Shown: one piece after another, positions 1 through 6,255 of the stretch
How the letters are laid out: the number at the start of each line of letters is the position of its first letter
How positions within the stretch are numbered: position 1 is the first letter of the stretch
Origin: an uncultured Bacteroidota bacterium
Lineage (GTDB): Bacteria > Bacteroidota > Ignavibacteria > UBA10030 > UBA8401
Length of the DNA stretch: 7,919 bases
Assembly (NCBI GenBank): GCA_937920105.1
Contig: CALETH010000053.1
Coordinates: 1 to 7,919 of the forward strand
Direction of reading: 5' to 3'
Notes under the pieces: model-generated
Told to the model about the DNA's origin: nothing
The model's input: the letters and a program-made list of their open reading frames with translations, nothing else
Database searches by the model: none
Position numbers and translations under genes: made by a program

Positions 1-102
1 TTGTACCAAACTATTATCTACATTTTTAGAGAGATTTTACATTTTTATATCTCATATTTCTTACAATTACAATAGTGATTTTTTATTTGTGAGAAAAATA
101 CA

Positions 103-136
103 AAAGCCACAAAAGTTTTTATACTCTTGTGGCTTT
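103..136 (-). terminator. Probable intrinsic terminator of the transporter gene
   Basis: A 10-bp perfect stem (AAAGCCACAA at 103-112 with TTGTGGCTTT at 127-136) encloses a 14-nt loop; two more pairs can form inside after one mismatch. Read on the minus strand, the stem is followed at once by a T-rich run (TTTTGTATTTTT), the classical intrinsic terminator layout, and it lies about 50 nt past the stop of the minus-strand transporter gene. On the plus strand no good T-run follows, so a one-way function is favoured. Confidence 0.6.
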
Positions 137-143
137 CTGTAAG

Positions 144-166
144 ATGCTGACCTTCGTCAGCATGAC
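144..166. repeat. Short palindromic (REP-like) repeat
   Basis: ATGCTGAC and GTCAGCAT form a perfect 8-bp stem with a CTTC loop, followed by GACG. The same design (8-bp stem, C-ending tetraloop, then ATGAC) is seen at 2202-2225 with a different stem sequence. It lies between the transporter stop codon and the terminator hairpin at 103-136, so it would be in the 3' UTR of that mRNA. I recognise this as a widespread intergenic palindrome type from memory; its function is unknown. Confidence 0.6.
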
Positions 167-186
167 GTTGTTTTGTGTTGTATTTT

Positions 187-1749
187 TTATAAACTCAATA
201 CACCAAAAATCCAAACACCGAAAACAATAATAATTCCAACCGTAAAAATCCAACCAATAATATCTAACCACAAACCTCCTTTTATCATATCTTTCATCCT
301 TACATATCCAGTTGAATACACTAATGCATTCGGTGGTGTTCCAACGGGAAATGCAAATGATAACGACGCTGTTAATGCTGCGATAATAGAAAATGTTACT
401 ACATTTTCTTGTGTTATATTTGCTAAAGAAATTATAATTGGAACCAATAATGAAACTGTTGCTGTATTAGATGCTACTTCTGAAAGAATCGTTACTAAAA
501 ATAATATTGCTACTACCATTTCCCACACTGAAGGTGTACCCACAACTTCTATAAATAATGCTCCAAACCATGAAGCCAAACCGCTTTTAAAGAGTACATC
601 GGAAAGTGCAATACCTCCACCAAATAATATTAATGTTCCCCACTCTATGGACTTTGTATCTTTCCATTCTAATAAAAATTTTGCTTCACGTAATTTTACC
701 GGTATTAAAAACATTAACACACCAGCAAATAATCCGATAGTATATTCATCAATCCACGAATTTTTTTTTGCAATATCATGTGAAAAAATATTTTCCCAAA
801 ATGGATTTGTTATCCACAATAATACTGCAAGAAAAAAAACTGCAATAACTTTTTTTTCTGGATTGGAAAGTTTTCCAAGTGTAGATTGTTCTTCTAATAA
901 TTTCTTTTTACCTCCTTCTATTGATGTAATTTCCGGAGGAAATATTTTCAAGAGTAAAAACCATGCAAGAGGAATAAAAAGTATAACATAAGGTATTCCA
1001 AATTTCATCCAATCCAAAAATGTTAATGGTTGAAAATTTTTATCATCAAAAAAAGCTGTATTCAAAATACCAATAGTAATTCCGTTTGGTGGACTTCCAA
1101 TCATTGTTCCTACACCGCCAATGGATGCAGACCATGCAATACTTAACATTAATGCAGTACCAAAACGAGATTCTCCCGGCTTTCTTCCTAATATTGAAAG
1201 TATCCCCAAACCTAATGGTAACATCATTGCTGCTGTTGCAGTGTTAGAAATCCACATAGAGAGAAATGCTGTTACCGACATTATTGCGAGAAGAATTTTT
1301 CTGGAATCATTTGCTAAATTTGCGCGTGTGAGAAACCATAATGTGAAACGATAATCTAATTTCCATTTTTGCATTGCAGATGCAAGAAAAAATCCGCCAA
1401 GAAAAAGAAAAATAATTGGATGTGAATAATTAAGTAAAATATTTTTGAATGTAAATTCTATTATTGCATTATTGTGTATTCCGGTAAGGTGGAAACATGG
1501 AAGAATGATTGCTGGTAATAATGCTGTAACAGAAAGTGAAACTGCTTCGGTTAACCACCAAATAACCATAAGTATCAATAATGCAAATGTTACGTGCATT
1601 GTTTCTACTAATTGTTGCGGGGATAATGGCAGATTGGTTTGGGTGATAATTTTTTGGGCTTCTGTAAAAAATGATGAGAATGGTGGAAGGATGAGAATAA
1701 GGATAAAAGAAAATATTCCCACTAAAAATCCAACAGCACGAATTTTCAT
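187..1749 (-). CDS. DASS/SLC13-family sodium-coupled anion (dicarboxylate or sulfate) transporter
   Basis: A 520-residue inner-membrane protein of the divalent anion:Na+ symporter family (SLC13, VcINDY-like). In known members two re-entrant hairpins each carry a Ser-Asn-Thr signature that binds the carboxylate substrate and, with nearby residues, Na+. Both are present: SNT at 168-170 (SNTATAAMM) and 427-429 (SNTATVS). Each is followed by the repeated glycine/proline element: GSPPN at 218-222 and GTPPN at 470-474. The inverted repeat architecture is therefore complete and the length is normal. Hydrophobic segments occur throughout, for example about 5-22, 55-85, 108-125, 155-185, 250-268, 300-315, 335-350, 410-440 and 495-518. 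The ATG at 1749 is preceded by AGGA about 10 nt upstream. Substrate (succinate/malate/fumarate, citrate or sulfate) cannot be decided from motifs alone. It is divergent from the rhodanese gene and has its own terminator-like hairpin. Confidence 0.9.
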   Translation of the reverse strand: MKIRAVGFLVGIFSFILILILPPFSSFFTEAQKIITQTNLPLSPQQLVETMHVTFALLILMVIWWLTEAVSLSVTALLPAIILPCFHLTGIHNNAIIEFTFKNILLNYSHPIIFLFLGGFFLASAMQKWKLDYRFTLWFLTRANLANDSRKILLAIMSVTAFLSMWISNTATAAMMLPLGLGILSILGRKPGESRFGTALMLSIAWSASIGGVGTMIGSPPNGITIGILNTAFFDDKNFQPLTFLDWMKFGIPYVILFIPLAWFLLLKIFPPEITSIEGGKKKLLEEQSTLGKLSNPEKKVIAVFFLAVLLWITNPFWENIFSHDIAKKNSWIDEYTIGLFAGVLMFLIPVKLREAKFLLEWKDTKSIEWGTLILFGGGIALSDVLFKSGLASWFGALFIEVVGTPSVWEMVVAILFLVTILSEVASNTATVSLLVPIIISLANITQENVVTFSIIAALTASLSFAFPVGTPPNALVYSTGYVRMKDMIKGGLWLDIIGWIFTVGIIIVFGVWIFGVLSL

Positions 1750-1807
1750 GATTATTTTTTCCTTTTAAATTGATATATTAAGATACTATTTTTTAGGAAA
1801 AAATTTT
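1750..1807. promoter_or_regulatory. Divergent promoter region, transporter and rhodanese genes
   Basis: This 58-nt AT-rich gap separates two divergent start codons, so it should hold the signals for both unless one gene is read from elsewhere. Both genes carry a similar leader: AGGA followed by an A-run about 9-10 nt before ATG (1795-1798 for the rhodanese; complement of 1760-1763 for the transporter). TATATT (1774-1779) and TACTAT (1784-1789) are possible -10 boxes, but no convincing -35 or Bacteroidota-type TAnnTTTG box could be assigned. It is the only gap longer than a few bases in the window with no palindromic repeat. Confidence 0.4.
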
Positions 1808-2140
1808 ATGCCGCAAAACACCATAAAAGAAATCAGCGTTCAAGAATTATATGAAATGAAAAAACGCCATGATGAATTTCAACTCATTGATGTTCGTGAA
1901 TCTGATGAATTTGATTTTGCTAATATTGGTGGGGAATTAATTCCGCTGGGAACATTATTAAACAATGTAGAAAAAGTTCGTAAGGATATTACGGTAGTTA
2001 TTCATTGCCGAAGCGGACATCGAAGTGCAAGAGCAGTGCAAGAATTACAAAATCGTTTTGGATATACAAATCTCTATAATCTCAAAGGTGGGATTTTAGC
2101 GTGGTCAAGAGAGATTGATAGTTCTATTCCGCAGTATTAA
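1808..2140 (+). CDS. Single-domain rhodanese-like protein
   Basis: A 110-residue stand-alone rhodanese domain without signal peptide, so probably cytoplasmic. Family members carry sulfane sulfur as a persulfide on an active-site cysteine. Visible landmarks: IDVRES at 27-32 (the CH2A-type element), the active-site loop CRSGHRS at 67-73 with catalytic Cys67, and the C-terminal LKGGILAW at 92-99. The six-residue loop fits a sulfurtransferase, whereas Cdc25-like phosphatase relatives have a longer loop. The ending (REIDSSIPQY) resembles the rhodanese domain at the C-terminus of MoeB/ThiF-like proteins, but no adenylation domain is present. AGGA lies 9 nt before the ATG. The OsmC-like gene follows on the same strand after a 112-nt gap with a compound repeat, so co-transcription is possible. 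The in vivo sulfur acceptor cannot be inferred. Confidence 0.9.
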   Translation: MPQNTIKEISVQELYEMKKRHDEFQLIDVRESDEFDFANIGGELIPLGTLLNNVEKVRKDITVVIHCRSGHRSARAVQELQNRFGYTNLYNLKGGILAWSREIDSSIPQY

Positions 2141-2151
2141 AAAACAACTAA

Positions 2152-2225
2152 TGTCATGCCCGAATGTTTTTATCGGGCATCCATATTATAAAAAAATCTG
2201 GATTCCCGCTTTCGCGGGAATGACA
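2152..2225. repeat. Compound two-hairpin palindromic repeat (BIME-like)
   Basis: Two 8-bp perfect hairpins lie side by side: ATGCCCGA/TCGGGCAT (2156-2163 and 2173-2180, 9-nt loop) and ATTCCCGC/GCGGGAAT (2202-2209 and 2214-2221, TTTC loop). The outer edges are inverted copies of each other (TGTCATGCCCG at 2152-2162 and CGGGAATGACA at 2215-2225, 10 of 11 matching), and ATCCA/TGGAT flank the AT-rich centre. The unit looks like one mobile or formerly mobile palindrome. The second hairpin is a form I recall as common in intergenic DNA of many bacteria. It lies between the rhodanese and OsmC-like genes, 12 nt after the first stop codon. Confidence 0.75.
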
Positions 2226-2252
2226 ACAAATAATTAATAACCATTTACTTTT

Positions 2253-2666
2253 ATGAAAATCACAGTGCAACGTATCAATCAAAATTATTTGATGGAAGGT
2301 AAAAACGAAAAAGGCAATATTGTGAGAATGGATAATTCTCTCAAAGGTGGCGGCAATGATGAAGGTGCAACGCCGATGGAATTGCTTATTATGGCTCTTG
2401 GTGGATGTAGTTCTATTGATGTCATTAGCATTCTCAAAAAACAACGTCAGGATTTACAGGATATTTCCGTAATGTTGGATGCAGAACGTGAAACAGGAAA
2501 AGATGCAAATCTTTTTACCAAAATTCACATTCATTTTACGTTGAAAGGAAATTTGGAACAACAAAAAATTGAACGTGCTATTGAACTTTCACTCACGAAA
2601 TATTGTTCCGTTGCAAAAACGTTGGAAAAAACTGCGGTGATTACGAGTAGTTATGAGATACAATAA
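2253..2666 (+). CDS. OsmC/YhfA-like family protein
   Basis: A 137-residue OsmC-superfamily protein, a normal length. The family includes thiol-dependent peroxidases that reduce organic hydroperoxides through two cysteines; the YhfA-like branch is less well characterised. The sequence shows the typical ATPMELLIMALGGCSSIDV segment (39-57) with the first conserved cysteine, Cys52, and the second, Cys118, in KYCSVAKTLEKTA (116-128). Both redox cysteines are therefore present. The N-terminal part (about 1-35) is the beta-rich strand region expected of the fold, and there is no signal peptide, so it is likely cytoplasmic. No AGGA-type ribosome site is visible before the ATG, unlike the rhodanese gene upstream. 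It converges with batE. Substrate (organic peroxide, persulfide or another electrophile) is not known. Confidence 0.88.
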   Translation: MKITVQRINQNYLMEGKNEKGNIVRMDNSLKGGGNDEGATPMELLIMALGGCSSIDVISILKKQRQDLQDISVMLDAERETGKDANLFTKIHIHFTLKGNLEQQKIERAIELSLTKYCSVAKTLEKTAVITSSYEIQ

Positions 2667-2716
2667 TCCTATGGATTGTAGTAATTATAGGAAAAAAATC
2701 TTATTGCAAAATAATA

Positions 2717-2749
2717 AACCCTGTCAGAGTTTTAAACTCTGACAGGGTT
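2717..2749. repeat. 33-nt near-perfect palindrome, possible two-way terminator
   Basis: AACCCTGTCAGAGTTT (2717-2732) and its exact reverse complement (2734-2749) are separated by a single base, giving a 16-bp perfect inverted repeat. It sits between the 3' ends of the convergent OsmC-like and batE genes, where a shared terminator is useful. On the plus strand a T-run (CGTTTTT) follows after a few bases; on the minus strand only a looser T-rich stretch follows. I recall this sequence type as a dispersed repeat in Bacteroidota-like genomes, so it may be a repeat first and a terminator second. I see nothing coding in the rest of 2667-2803. Confidence 0.7.
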
Positions 2750-2803
2750 ACGTTTTTAAAAGAAGAAATTATAGTCAATTCATATAATCAACATAATCCA
2801 TTG

Positions 2804-3613
2804 TTATATAATTTCACACTCATTCATCTTAATCCATCCCACCTTTCCATCAGCAATGCGGATTTTTTGCCACACATCAACTTTATCTAAAATTTCCATC
2901 TTCGTTCCTTTGTGGAGAATAAACAAATCATTCCCTTTTGTATCCGGTGCAGATTTTATATTGGAAATTTCTGCAACAACTATTGCATATTGCGTATTCG
3001 CTTCTTTATAAGATTGGGAGAGAAATATTATGAGAAAAATTACCACCAATCCACTACCAATAAATCCACTCATTAATGCAATGCGTCTTTTCTCATAAGA
3101 ACGAATAAAAAGAAAAAGAGAAAATGCTGCGAGTGTTAATAAAAACAGACTATATAAAATCCAACCAAGTGTTTGTAAAGAAAATAGTGTGAGAAGAGAA
3201 TCAATCCATTTGGAAATAAATAAACGCGGAACCGGCTCAATTTTATCTATTAATTGAGAATTAACAAGTTCAAGATTGAACTGCACATCATCATCATGTA
3301 AAAATTTTTTTGCACGCTCATAATTTAATACTGCATATTGAATTTTTCCTGCTTTGTAGTACGCATTTCCCAAATTGAAATACAGTTCTCCGCTTTCATA
3401 ACCGCTTTTTAAAATTTCTTCATATTTTTGAATTGCTTCTTCATATTTTTGTTGTTTATACAATTCATTTGCTTGTTCAAACAATTGTTTTGGTTGAGCA
3501 AAAAGTGTGGTTGAAGAAAAAAGTAAAAATAAAATTAAAGATGAGATTCCTCTTCCGCTAAAGCGGAATCGGAATGACATTGATTTTATTGTTTTAGTAC
3601 TCATAATAATCAT
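2804..3613 (-). CDS. batE: BatE: TPR and SH3-like membrane protein of the aerotolerance operon
   Basis: A 269-residue envelope protein, last gene of the bat cluster. Order of parts: N-terminal signal sequence ending near LFAQ (about 40), two TPR units (about 41-74 and 75-108, with the ELYKQQKYEEAIQKYEE and LYFNLGNAYYKAGK patterns), two membrane helices (about 145-170 and 179-199), and a C-terminal bacterial SH3-like domain (about 208-262, with the usual ending DGKVGWIK). This matches BatE of Bacteroidota. TPRs are expected on the periplasmic side and probably bind other Bat proteins. Starts at Met1 (3613), Met4 (3604) or Met12 (3580) are all possible and no ribosome site decides between them; Met1 leaves 11 nt after the batD stop. 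Odd feature: residues 12-24 are encoded by a palindromic repeat, which supplies the charged start of the signal peptide. Confidence 0.88.
   Translation of the reverse strand: MIIMSTKTIKSMSFRFRFSGRGISSLILFLLFSSTTLFAQPKQLFEQANELYKQQKYEEAIQKYEEILKSGYESGELYFNLGNAYYKAGKIQYAVLNYERAKKFLHDDDVQFNLELVNSQLIDKIEPVPRLFISKWIDSLLTLFSLQTLGWILYSLFLLTLAAFSLFLFIRSYEKRRIALMSGFIGSGLVVIFLIIFLSQSYKEANTQYAIVVAEISNIKSAPDTKGNDLFILHKGTKMEILDKVDVWQKIRIADGKVGWIKMNECEII
3542..3579. repeat. Palindromic repeat inside the batE coding sequence
   Basis: In batE direction the element runs from TGTCATTCC to GGAATCTCA. The core TTCCGC/GCGGAA closes a TTTA loop; outside it, ATTCC pairs with GGAAT across a symmetric GA/GA internal loop. 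The edges resemble the intergenic element at 2215-2225 (TGTCATTCC is the complement of GGAATGACA). With the preceding A it covers 13 codons, residues 12-24 of BatE (MSFRFRFSGRGIS). No ATG lies between it and the hydrophobic core of the signal peptide, so unless a non-standard start is used it must be translated. Confidence 0.7.
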
Positions 3614-3624
3614 TGAATCATAGT

Positions 3625-5430
3625 TTAATCTTGGTTTAAATTCTTTTCCATCGAAACAATAATGTTGCTTGCTGTTTCGTACATTTTTTGTTTTTCCTCT
3701 TGTGTAGAACTTGCCGGAGCAAAGCGAGCAAATTCACATGCTTCCAAACATTCTTTGGTTTGTGTAACTAATTCTATGGGAAGAGATTTTTCGGAAAGTT
3801 TTTGTGTAACATTATCTATAGAAAGTTCTGCTCTATCAATCGCTAATTTATCCGCAACATACATCCACAATGCACGGGAAACTTCTGCGTAAAATTTTTC
3901 TGCTTCAGAAGAAAGTAAAATTTTTGCTTCCTTCAATCTCTTTGTTGCTTCTTTCAACGCTTTACGAGAACGAAATGTTACAACATCTGCTCGTTCTTTT
4001 ACTGTTTTTTTGCGATAAACAAATAATCCAATAAAGGCAAATAATGGTAATATGGTTATAATTGTAATTGTTGTAAAAGAAATTTGTGATGTTCCTTTTA
4101 ACTGCAAATTTCCGGACGATGTTTTGATATAACGAATATCTTGATTTAAAAATTTTACATCGGAAAAATTAGTGGAAACATGTGCGGCTTCTGCATTTCC
4201 TTTATCTACAGTAATAGTATATTCGGGAGATTTGAGTGTAACATATTTTTTCTTTCCTACATCAAAATAGGAAAATTCCATCGACGGAATTTTCTTTTCT
4301 CCGGGGTATCGTGGAACAATGAGCCATTCAAGAGATTTTGTTCCGCTGATAATTCCATTACTGCGTTTAATATCATCACTCACTTTCGGGTCGTACTTTT
4401 CAAAATCATTTGGTAAAACAATATTTGGTGCTTCTAATGTTTTAATATTTCCTGTTCCGGAAATCGTTGCTTTGAGCGAAAGTGGTTCGTTTGTTTTTGC
4501 AGTATTTTTATTGAGTGTTGTATTGAAAGAATATTTTCCCACTGCTCCTTTAAATGAGTTTGGAACATTTTCTTGTGGAAGCGGCAATACGGTAATTTTC
4601 ACAGGCGGATTTTTTATTCCGACATTTTTTGTTTGTACTCCGCCAAAAAATGGGTCATTAAAAAATTGGTCAAAAATATCATTTCCTTGTCTTTTGCTTT
4701 GCACTTGCACTTGACAAATTATTTCTAATGGAGTGATTTCTAATGTTCCGTTTTGTGTGGGAAAGAGTGCAACTTTTTTTAATGTTCCTACTCGATATTG
4801 TTTTCCCTCAATTGTTTCTGTTGTTAAATTAATTTGTTGCGGAACTTCTAAATCTTCACTCCAAAAACCAATCATTGCAGGAAGTTTATTGATGGAATAA
4901 TTTCCCACTTGTACACGGGTATAAATTTTGTAGGTTACGGTAATTTGCTCTCCTTGATACACACGAGATTTATCGACCACTGCTCGCAAAAAAAGGTTAT
5001 CTCCGATTTGCACATCATCAGTATTTCCGGATGCTTGCTGTTTGGGTTTTGTTCCGGATTTGGTTACGGTAATTTGGATTGGTTGACTTTTATATTGTTT
5101 CCCACCGCTTTCAATTGTTGCTTCACCAATGGTAAATTTTCCTGCTTCTTTTGGTTGCAAAACATAACTGTATGTTACGGATGATGAAACTACTCCATTA
5201 ATAAATTGCATACTGGTGGATTGATTTGGTCCAGAAAGCACCATGAATTTACTTAAATCCGGAAGTTTGAAATTTTTTCCGCCACTTGCTCCATTTAAAA
5301 TAAATTCTAAACCAAATTGTTCGTCTGCAGCAACGGTGGTTTTATCTACAGAGGCAGTGAAGGATGCATCTTGGGCGAAAGTGAATGTGACAAAAAATAA
5401 TGTAAGAATATATAAGGATATTTTTTTCAT
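3625..5430 (-). CDS. batD: BatD: large extracytoplasmic, membrane-anchored aerotolerance protein
   Basis: A 601-residue BatD-family (oxygen tolerance) protein. Residues 1-20 are a clear signal peptide (MKKISLYILTLFFVTFTFAQ). A long beta-rich extracytoplasmic part follows, with repeated Ig-like segments (about 21-122, 140-282 and 293-410) and typical phrases such as TVAADEQF, GEQITVTYKIYT and PGEKKIPSMEFSYFD. One membrane helix lies at about 451-472, then RKK and a helical cytoplasmic tail to the end. This is the standard BatD plan and length. The frame is open further upstream to an ATG at 5514, but those 28 extra codons are made of two intergenic repeats and would place a polar stretch before an ideal signal peptide, so the ATG at 5430 is chosen. 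The gene follows batC by 93 nt and precedes batE by 11 nt. BatD probably acts as the periplasmic scaffold of a Bat complex; no enzymatic motif is seen. Confidence 0.9.
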   Translation of the reverse strand: MKKISLYILTLFFVTFTFAQDASFTASVDKTTVAADEQFGLEFILNGASGGKNFKLPDLSKFMVLSGPNQSTSMQFINGVVSSSVTYSYVLQPKEAGKFTIGEATIESGGKQYKSQPIQITVTKSGTKPKQQASGNTDDVQIGDNLFLRAVVDKSRVYQGEQITVTYKIYTRVQVGNYSINKLPAMIGFWSEDLEVPQQINLTTETIEGKQYRVGTLKKVALFPTQNGTLEITPLEIICQVQVQSKRQGNDIFDQFFNDPFFGGVQTKNVGIKNPPVKITVLPLPQENVPNSFKGAVGKYSFNTTLNKNTAKTNEPLSLKATISGTGNIKTLEAPNIVLPNDFEKYDPKVSDDIKRSNGIISGTKSLEWLIVPRYPGEKKIPSMEFSYFDVGKKKYVTLKSPEYTITVDKGNAEAAHVSTNFSDVKFLNQDIRYIKTSSGNLQLKGTSQISFTTITIITILPLFAFIGLFVYRKKTVKERADVVTFRSRKALKEATKRLKEAKILLSSEAEKFYAEVSRALWMYVADKLAIDRAELSIDNVTQKLSEKSLPIELVTQTKECLEACEFARFAPASSTQEEKQKMYETASNIIVSMEKNLNQD

Positions 5431-5447
5431 GTTACGATTTTTATTTT

Positions 5448-5463
5448 TTGGACTAAAGTCCAT
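5448..5463. repeat. GGAC-TAAA-GTCC hairpin repeat, copy 1
   Basis: A 5-bp stem TGGAC/GTCCA with a TAAA loop. The 20 nt at 5443-5462 are identical to 7478-7497 upstream of batB, so this is a true dispersed repeat within the window. It lies in the batC-batD gap, just before the preferred batD start, and would be in the leader of the batD cistron. Confidence 0.75.
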
Positions 5464-5491
5464 TAAGGAGCTGTTTATCTTCTTCATTTTT

Positions 5492-5516
5492 AATTGATAA
5501 TTGTTCATTGTCAATT
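5492..5516. repeat. AATTGA-ended AT-rich repeat in the batC-batD gap
   Basis: The stretch AATTGATAATTGTTCATTG followed by TCAATT has inverted ends (AATTGA at 5492-5497 and TCAATT at 5511-5516) and internal repeats of AATTG/ATTG. I recognise this type as common intergenic filler in Bacteroidota-like genomes, from memory only. It forms part of the open frame upstream of batD and so can mislead start prediction. There is no second copy in the window. Confidence 0.45.
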
Positions 5517-5523
5517 AAAATTT

Positions 5524-6255
5524 TTACCAATCTTTCTCCACCTTTACTTTTACTCCAGCTTTTTTCTGCAATTTTTTCTGAACATTTTTTTCATTGTTTT
5601 TTAATGCCTCTAAAATTTGTTCGGCTTGCTGTTTAGACATTTGTTGTTCTTGCTGCTTTTGTTGTTGCTGCTGATTTTTTTTCTGGTCTTGTTTTTGTTG
5701 TTCATCTTTATTTTGTTGCTGGTCTTTTTTATCGTTTTTCTTATCGTCTTTATTTTGTTGGTTTTTATCTTGCTTATCTTTTTTATCGTCTTTTTTATTT
5801 TTGTCTTGCTGTTGTTTTTGCTGCTCTTGTTGTTGCTTTAACATTTGTTGTGCATACGCAAGATTGTACCGTGTATCTTCATCATTGGGATTTTTTTTCA
5901 ATGAATTTTTGTATGCCTCAATACTTTCTTGATAACGTTTATTTTCCAAATGTGCATTTCCAATATTATGATAAATTTTTGATTGTATTGCTGCATCATT
6001 GGTTTTTGTTAATGCTTGTTGAAAATTTTGCAATGACTCATCATATCGTTGCTGTTTGAGTAAAGCATCTCCCAAATTGAAATATCCTTGCATCAATTCT
6101 TTATCTTTTTCTAAAGATTTTTTGTATTCGGCTTCTGCATCGGAATATTTATTGTCTTTATATAATTCATTTCCATTTTTTACAAGTGAACGTATTGATT
6201 GTGCGTTGAGAGTGTAAAAAACTAATACAAAGAAAATAAAAATATATTTTTTCAT
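5524..6255 (-). CDS. batC: BatC: TPR protein of the aerotolerance operon
   Basis: A 243-residue exported TPR protein. Residues 1-18 form a signal peptide (MKKYIFIFFVLVFYTLNA). Three TPR units follow (about 21-54, 55-88 and 92-125; for example GYFNLGDALLKQQRYDESLQNFQQAL and IYHNIGNAHLENKRYQESIEAYKNSL). Residues 140-205 contain only Gln, Lys, Asp, Asn and Glu. The conserved BatC tail then appears (AEQILEALKNNEKNVQKKLQ ... KDW, ending at the stop), so the protein is full length. It probably sits in the periplasm and binds partner Bat proteins through the TPRs. The start ATG overlaps the batB stop by 4 nt (ATGA), which implies translational coupling, and an AGGA box 8 nt upstream inside batB supports this start. 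It could be called only a TPR protein, but position and tail make BatC convincing. Confidence 0.9.
   Translation of the reverse strand: MKKYIFIFFVLVFYTLNAQSIRSLVKNGNELYKDNKYSDAEAEYKKSLEKDKELMQGYFNLGDALLKQQRYDESLQNFQQALTKTNDAAIQSKIYHNIGNAHLENKRYQESIEAYKNSLKKNPNDEDTRYNLAYAQQMLKQQQEQQKQQQDKNKKDDKKDKQDKNQQNKDDKKNDKKDQQQNKDEQQKQDQKKNQQQQQKQQEQQMSKQQAEQILEALKNNEKNVQKKLQKKAGVKVKVEKDW

Noticed and set aside
1..102. AT-rich left edge considered as part of a gene or a promoter
   Set aside because: Frames are short and interrupted and no promoter boxes could be assigned; it may be the flank of a gene outside the window.
173..991. Long open frame on the plus strand opposite the transporter gene
   Set aside because: It mirrors the transporter, which has complete DASS motifs on the other strand; the plus-strand translation has no recognisable domain and is antisense composition.
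2154..2444. Minus-strand open frame with a SHSRESGNPDF peptide
   Set aside because: That peptide is the translation of the palindromic repeat at 2200-2225, a familiar false-protein signature, and the rest is antisense to the OsmC-like gene.
2717..2749. Perfect palindrome considered as an insertion-sequence end or attachment site
   Set aside because: No transposase or integrase gene, no matching second end and no target duplication are seen in the window.
5617..5841. Plus-strand open frame coding an almost pure Leu/Phe/Ile/Val protein, like a membrane peptide
   Set aside because: It is the antisense of the Gln/Lys/Asp/Asn linker of BatC, whose codons give hydrophobic residues when read backwards.
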